DNA of 64,000 nucleotides, from positions 151,842-215,841 of the forward strand of contig NZ_PDJU01000003.1 in NCBI RefSeq assembly GCF_004116455.1, given 5' to 3'. Made by a program: the position numbers and the translations under genes. Within the stretch, counting starts at the first letter, position 1; each line of letters starts with the position of its first letter. The notes under the pieces are model-generated. The model was not told where the DNA came from. It searched no databases and worked only from the letters and a program-made list of their open reading frames with translations. The DNA comes from Arcobacter sp. F155. GTDB lineage: Bacteria; Campylobacterota; Campylobacteria; Campylobacterales; Arcobacteraceae. Shown here one piece after another: positions 60,616 through 64,000 of the stretch.

Positions 60616-61173
60616 TTATACCGTTAAAATTTCTTGTTCTTTTGCTTTTAAAGTCTCATCAGCTTTTACAACATAAGAATCAGTAATTTTTTGAATTTCG
60701 TCTAATGCTCTTTTGTTTTCATCGTCAGTAATCTCTTTTTCTTTGTGTAAAGCTTTTACTTTATCATTTGAGTGTTTTCTAACATTTCTAATAGCAACTT
60801 TTGCATTATCAGTCATACCCTTAGCTTGTTTAGCACTCTCTTGTCTTTGCTCTACAGTCATTGGAGGGAAGAATAATTTAATTACATCACCATCATTATT
60901 TGGGTTTACACCAATGTTTGCAGCATTGATTGCTTGCTCAACTTCACCTAAAAGATTCTTTTCCCAAGGGTTAACAACAATTGTTGTAGCATCAGTTGCA
61001 GTTACTGAACCAACTTGGTTAAGTGGAGTAGGGTTTCCATAATAATCAATTGAAATCCCTTCTAGGATATTTGTGTTAACTTTTCCAGTTCTTAAAGTTT
61101 TATAATCTCTTTTTAAAGCCTCAATAGACTTTTCCATATGATCTTTAGTTTCTTCATAGATTTCTTCTAACAT
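60616..61173 (-). CDS. frr: Ribosome recycling factor
   Basis: The 185-residue RRF splits post-termination ribosomes with EF-G. It has the characteristic [20 protein letters not shown] start, [19 protein letters not shown] and [20 protein letters not shown]. The length is standard. It is the first gene of the frr-pyrE-RDD-MFS operon; secG upstream is separated by 166 bp with a hairpin. Confidence 0.97.
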   Translation of the reverse strand: MLEEIYEETKDHMEKSIEALKRDYKTLRTGKVNTNILEGISIDYYGNPTPLNQVGSVTATDATTIVVNPWEKNLLGEVEQAINAANIGVNPNNDGDVIKLFFPPMTVEQRQESAKQAKGMTDNAKVAIRNVRKHSNDKVKALHKEKEITDDENKRALDEIQKITDSYVVKADETLKAKEQEILTV

Positions 61174-61267
61174 TGTATTCTCCTTGATTGTTTATCTAAT
61201 TGAAATTTGTAAAAGATTATACCATTATAATCTTTTATATATTGATTTATTGAGTCAAATTTGAAAG

Positions 61268-61291
61268 CTACTAACTTAAAAAAGTTAGTAG
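61268..61291. terminator. Hairpin between secG and frr
   Basis: CTACTAACTT (61268-61277) / AAGTTAGTAG (61282-61291) form a 10-bp stem with a 4-nt loop about 50 bp after the secG stop codon. On the minus strand no long T-run follows, so partial termination or processing is as likely as full termination. Confidence 0.5.
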
Positions 61292-61339
61292 TTAAAGGTT
61301 TGTTTTTTAGAAGTAAAAGATACTCCATTTTAAAACAAA

Positions 61340-61699
61340 TTATTTACTTTCAGGAATTGTAGGAACTACAGGTGCAGCATTAGTTGGTGCAGCAGGTGCA
61401 GTTGTTTTATTTTCTGTTGGTACGCTTGGAATAAGTGTGTCTGTTTTAACACTGTCCACAGCACTTTCCATTTTTTGTTGATTGTAAATATATCCTAATG
61501 CAATTGTATTAATAACAAAAAGAAGTCCTAACGTCATAGTCGCTTTGCTTAAGAAGTTTCCTGGTCCTTTAGCACCAAATACAGAGTCATTGCTTCCACT
61601 GTATGCTCCAAGTCCGATACTAGAACTTTTTTGTAATAAAATAGTTATAGTTATGATAATTGCTAATACAAACTGAACTATTAAAAGTGTAGATGTCAT
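61340..61699 (-). CDS. secG: Preprotein translocase subunit SecG
   Basis: The 119-residue protein has two membrane helices (about 3-22 and 50-70) and the SecG hallmark LLQKSSSIGLGAYSGSNDSVFG between them, followed by LSKATMTLGLLFVINTIALGY. The C-terminal tail is proline/alanine-rich (TTAPAAPTNAAPVVPT), common in this group. It is the auxiliary subunit of the SecYEG channel. It is divergent from the BioC-like gene. Confidence 0.92.
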   Translation of the reverse strand: MTSTLLIVQFVLAIIITITILLQKSSSIGLGAYSGSNDSVFGAKGPGNFLSKATMTLGLLFVINTIALGYIYNQQKMESAVDSVKTDTLIPSVPTENKTTAPAAPTNAAPVVPTIPESK

Positions 61700-61770
61700 T
61701 TTAAATTCCCTTTTAAAAAAATGGTAGGTATTTTACCTAAAACTTATTAAGAAAAAGTTAAAATATAAAT

Positions 61771-62463
61771 ATGTCTACTAAAAACCAATTTTCAAAATAC
61801 GCAAACGAATATAAAAATCATAATATTATTCAACAAATTGTTGCAAAATCACTTGTCCGTGAATTAAAGTTTCAACCTAAAAGAGTGCTAGAATTAGGCT
61901 GTGGGTCTGGACAAGTATTTAATCATATCAATTGGGAAGTAGATTTTTATAAAGCAATTGATGCTTCAAAATCAATGTGTGAACTTCATCCTAAATCTAA
62001 AAATATAGAAGTAAAGTGTTTTGATTTTGATACAGATGAGTTTTTAAATGAAATCAAAAATGATAAATATGATATCGTTTTATCTTCTTCTGCTTTACAA
62101 TGGTCAAAAGACTTATCAAAGATTATAAAAACCCTAAGTAACATTACCGATGAAATAAATGCAGTATTGTTTACTTCAAACACTTTTAAAACAATTCAAA
62201 GTATTACAAATACAAAATCACCAATATTAGATGAAGACTCTATAAAAGAATCATTTTCAAAATATTTTGAATGTGAGTTTGAGACAATTCTTTATAAATT
62301 GGAATTTAACAATAAAAAAGATTTATTTGATTATATTAAAAAATCAGGAGTTAGTCCTAATGCTTCTTTATCTTTCAAAGAGGCTAAAAGACTTTACAAA
62401 GAGTATGATTTAAACTATTTAGAGTTTGAAGTTATATTTATTAAGACTGTTTCTAAATTATAA
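61771..62463 (+). CDS. BioC-like SAM-dependent methyltransferase
   Basis: The 230-residue class I methyltransferase has the SAM-binding motif VLELGCGSGQVFNHI, the acidic loop IDASKSM and the LSSSALQWSKDLSKII stretch typical of BioC (malonyl-ACP O-methyltransferase in biotin synthesis). The N-terminus (FSKYANEYKNHNIIQQIVA) matches BioC. No other biotin genes are nearby. The last 49 bp overlap the 3' end of the convergent ThiD2-like gene. Confidence 0.75.
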   Translation: MSTKNQFSKYANEYKNHNIIQQIVAKSLVRELKFQPKRVLELGCGSGQVFNHINWEVDFYKAIDASKSMCELHPKSKNIEVKCFDFDTDEFLNEIKNDKYDIVLSSSALQWSKDLSKIIKTLSNITDEINAVLFTSNTFKTIQSITNTKSPILDEDSIKESFSKYFECEFETILYKLEFNNKKDLFDYIKKSGVSPNASLSFKEAKRLYKEYDLNYLEFEVIFIKTVSKL

Positions 62464-62825
62464 AGTTCATATCTAATATATTTGAAGTTTTCACTATCTT
62501 CAATAGATGTTAACTTTGTAATCTCTTCTAGAACTCTTGAGCTTTCTTGAGCCCTTTTAAAGTTAGCTATTAAAATAGAGTTTAAATCACTTCTATTTTG
62601 TTCACTTTTAATTGATTCTTTTAATACATCATTATTTACATCTCTAGTACTTAATACTTCAATATAGTTATCAACTCTGCAAAGATGTCTAAGTGATTTC
62701 AGTTTTAATGCTATCTCTTTATTATCGTAGTTGTATCTAAAGATATCCTCAACTACTCTAATACCTTCTTTAAGTCTATTAAGGTTTGCATCAATTAATC
62801 TAAGAGTTTTGTTATTGTCAGTCAT
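62415..62825 (-). CDS. ThiD2-like thiamine-phosphate pyrophosphorylase-associated protein
   Basis: The 136-residue all-helical protein begins TLRLIDANLNRLKEGIRVVE, which matches the ThiD2-type domain fused to or next to ThiE in several bacteria (RIIDANxNRAxEGLRVxED). A second half, SLRHLCRVDNYIEV and FKRAQESSRVLEEI, fits too. No ThiE domain is attached. A role in thiamine synthesis is inferred from the domain. It overlaps the BioC-like gene by 49 bp at the 3' end. Confidence 0.7.
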   Translation of the reverse strand: MTDNNKTLRLIDANLNRLKEGIRVVEDIFRYNYDNKEIALKLKSLRHLCRVDNYIEVLSTRDVNNDVLKESIKSEQNRSDLNSILIANFKRAQESSRVLEEITKLTSIEDSENFKYIRYELYNLETVLINITSNSK

Positions 62826-62833
62826 GTGTAGTT

Positions 62834-62856
62834 AAACTAGCCTTGAAGGCTAGTTT
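62834..62856 (-). terminator. Hairpin after the Bax-inhibitor-1 gene
   Basis: AAACTAGCC (62834-62842) / GGCTAGTTT (62848-62856) form a 9-bp stem with a 5-nt loop immediately past the stop codon of the gene at 62858. The T-rich tail is short, so confidence is moderate. Confidence 0.6.
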
Positions 62857-62857
62857 A

Positions 62858-63550
62858 TTAGTCGTCGTTGTTTAAGATTCCAAATATTTGTAATAAAGAT
62901 ACAAATAAGTTGAAGAAATCTAAATAAAGTGCAATTGCTGCTTCAATTGGAGTTTCAAATCCACCTTTGATGATTTGTTGTGTATCATAAAGAATGAAAG
63001 CAGAAAATAGTAATGCACCAACACCTGCAATCCCTAACTGTAATAGTGGAGATTGGAAGAAGATGTTTGAAATAGAACCAACAATAAGGATAATTAATGC
63101 AATGAATAACATTTTACCCATTGAAGAAAAATCTCTTTTTGTTGTCATTGCAAACATTGAGATTCCACCAAATGCAACTGATGTCATTAAAAATGCTTGA
63201 GCAACAATTGACGCACCAGCAGGCATCATTAAAATTTTACTTAATAGTGGAGTAATAGTTAAACCACTTAAGAAAGTAAATCCAAATAATACAGCTAGGT
63301 TAATACCTGGCTTATTTTTTACTGCATAAAGTGCAAATAGTAATATAAATTCTAATATTACTAGTCCCCAATACCAGCTTGCAATAATAGAAACCATATC
63401 AAGACCGATATAAGCTCCCGCTGTAGCAGCTAATAATGAACCAGCAAATAACTGGTAAGTTGCTTTTAAGAAGCTCATTAAAGAAGCTTTTGATGCATCT
63501 TGCGAGTTGTATTGAGATGATTCTTGTGAAAGATAATCTCTGTTATACAT
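62858..63550 (-). CDS. Bax inhibitor-1 / YccA family membrane protein
   Basis: The 230-residue protein has seven predicted membrane helices in the Bax-inhibitor-1 fold (FLKATYQLFAGSLLAATAGAY at the start, then FILYDTQQIIKGG and LYLDFFNLFVSLLQIFGI at the end). The DTQQIIKGG segment carries the conserved Asp of the YetJ-type Ca2+-leak channels. Members act as calcium-leak proteins or membrane-protein quality-control modulators. The start follows AAAGGATTGAA and a TATAA-rich promoter lies upstream. Confidence 0.92.
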   Translation of the reverse strand: MYNRDYLSQESSQYNSQDASKASLMSFLKATYQLFAGSLLAATAGAYIGLDMVSIIASWYWGLVILEFILLFALYAVKNKPGINLAVLFGFTFLSGLTITPLLSKILMMPAGASIVAQAFLMTSVAFGGISMFAMTTKRDFSSMGKMLFIALIILIVGSISNIFFQSPLLQLGIAGVGALLFSAFILYDTQQIIKGGFETPIEAAIALYLDFFNLFVSLLQIFGILNNDD

Positions 63551-64000
63551 TTCAATCCTTTCTAATTTTTTGATATTTTATAATGTTAGTCTTAATATTT
63601 ACTTTAATATTTAATACTAATGTTACATTATAATGAATAATTGTTCACATCGTATATTTTAAATCATTTTATGTGTATATATTGTGGATACATATATATA
63701 TGAATAGACAAAAAGACATAAAAAACCCAAAAGACCCTAAAAACTGCGAAACTTTCAAAATTTAAGCTGATATTTAGAAAAAACCCTTGACAAGGGGAGA
63801 AAAATCTATTATAATTCCCGTCCAATTTCAGAGGAACGACATCAAAAATGATTGAAAGAGTTGCGAAGGAATGGGAGATCTTTTAAAATTTAGAAGGTTT
63901 GTAAATAACTTTTATAAACCGAATATGAAATTACAACAAACAAGAATATATTGTAAATATATCCTTGTCTATTTTAATAACAAAGCTTATGCTTTTACAA
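63551..64000 (+). other. Gene-free right end with stable-RNA-type promoter and leader
   Basis: No convincing ORF lies in this 450-bp interval. The left part (63551-63780) holds the Bax-inhibitor gene's promoter and AT-rich DNA. From 63787 a consensus promoter is followed by at least 180 bp of untranslated leader. A boxA-like GATCTTTTAA occurs at 63877-63886 and an ACAAG...CTTGT hairpin at 63940-63968. This pattern suits the leader of an rRNA operon whose 16S gene would lie beyond the window. Confidence 0.5.
63787..63815 (+). promoter_or_regulatory. Consensus sigma70 promoter at right edge
   Basis: TTGACA (63787-63792) and TATAAT (63810-63815) are both perfect and 17 bp apart. The start would be near 63822. 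Such an ideal promoter in a genome with otherwise weak -35 regions suggests strong stable-RNA transcription. Confidence 0.85.

Noticed and set aside
1..64000. CRISPR arrays, prophage, integrase or toxin-antitoxin modules
   Set aside because: No regularly spaced direct repeats, phage structural or integrase genes or paired small toxin-antitoxin genes were recognised on either strand.

Overview
The window looks like a chromosome segment of a marine or halotolerant member of the Campylobacterota, most like the Arcobacteraceae. The DNA is very AT-rich. Gene content supports the assignment: a nap cluster in the order napA-G-H-B-F-x-L-D, Cache/CZB chemoreceptors, CetB-like single-PAS proteins, an HsrA/HP1043-like orphan regulator, and ectoine synthesis as a salt-stress trait. 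This is inferred from protein content; no rRNA gene lies inside the window.

Layout. 0-5.7 kb (minus): a tightly overlapping seven-gene operon with a FtsX/MacB-type ABC permease and ATPase, a divergent heme-copper-oxidase-like membrane protein, a polytopic membrane protein, a YceI protein, a small exported protein and a metallophosphoesterase that runs off the left edge. 5.8-9.5 kb: glutaminase, typA/bipA, two tiny ORFs and an hsp20 gene whose promoter carries both a CIRCE (HrcA) site and a HAIR-like (HspR) site. 9.5-15.2 kb: a chemoreceptor with a CheY-like partner, a likely nitric-oxide-response group (YgbA-family protein, hemerythrin, divergent Crp/Fnr regulator with a perfect TTGAT-N4-ATCAA box), and a membrane phosphoesterase. 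15.3-27 kb: a PAS histidine kinase, a PilJ/NIT-like sensor with a second Crp/Fnr regulator, then the divergent periplasmic nitrate reductase operon ending in a PAS protein. 27-36 kb (minus): assimilatory sulfate reduction and cysteine/homocysteine synthesis (metY, rrf2, cysK, DUF2061, cysH, cysD, cysN, sir) and a class V aminotransferase.

36-52.8 kb is mixed housekeeping and accessory DNA: a flavoprotein, a DUF2806-like protein, a repeat-like intergenic stretch, a periplasmic-sensor diguanylate cyclase, a MarR gene flanked by two Rof (Rho-binding antiterminator)-like genes, a DksA/TraR-like protein, a CNNM/CBS protein, ung, a ComEA-like protein, YaaA, and a flavocytochrome c sulfide dehydrogenase pair. 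53-58.4 kb: an ectoine operon (ectA, ectB, ectC, a small unknown, an OmpR-type HsrA-like regulator, aspartokinase, a TPR protein) behind two tandem palindromes. 58.4-63.6 kb: MFS, RDD, pyrE, frr, secG, a BioC-like methyltransferase, a ThiD2-like protein and a Bax-inhibitor-1 protein. The last 220 bp hold a near-ideal sigma70 promoter and an untranslated leader, probably leading into an rRNA or other stable-RNA operon outside the window.

The genes favour flexible respiration (nitrate, sulfide, possibly NO), tactic sensing and stress control. No insertion sequence, prophage, CRISPR array or tRNA was recognised. The strongest candidates for undescribed biology are the 0-5.7 kb operon and the ectoine operon with a built-in orphan regulator. 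Several small ORFs, and pairs of convergent genes sharing terminators inside their coding ends, are also worth checking.
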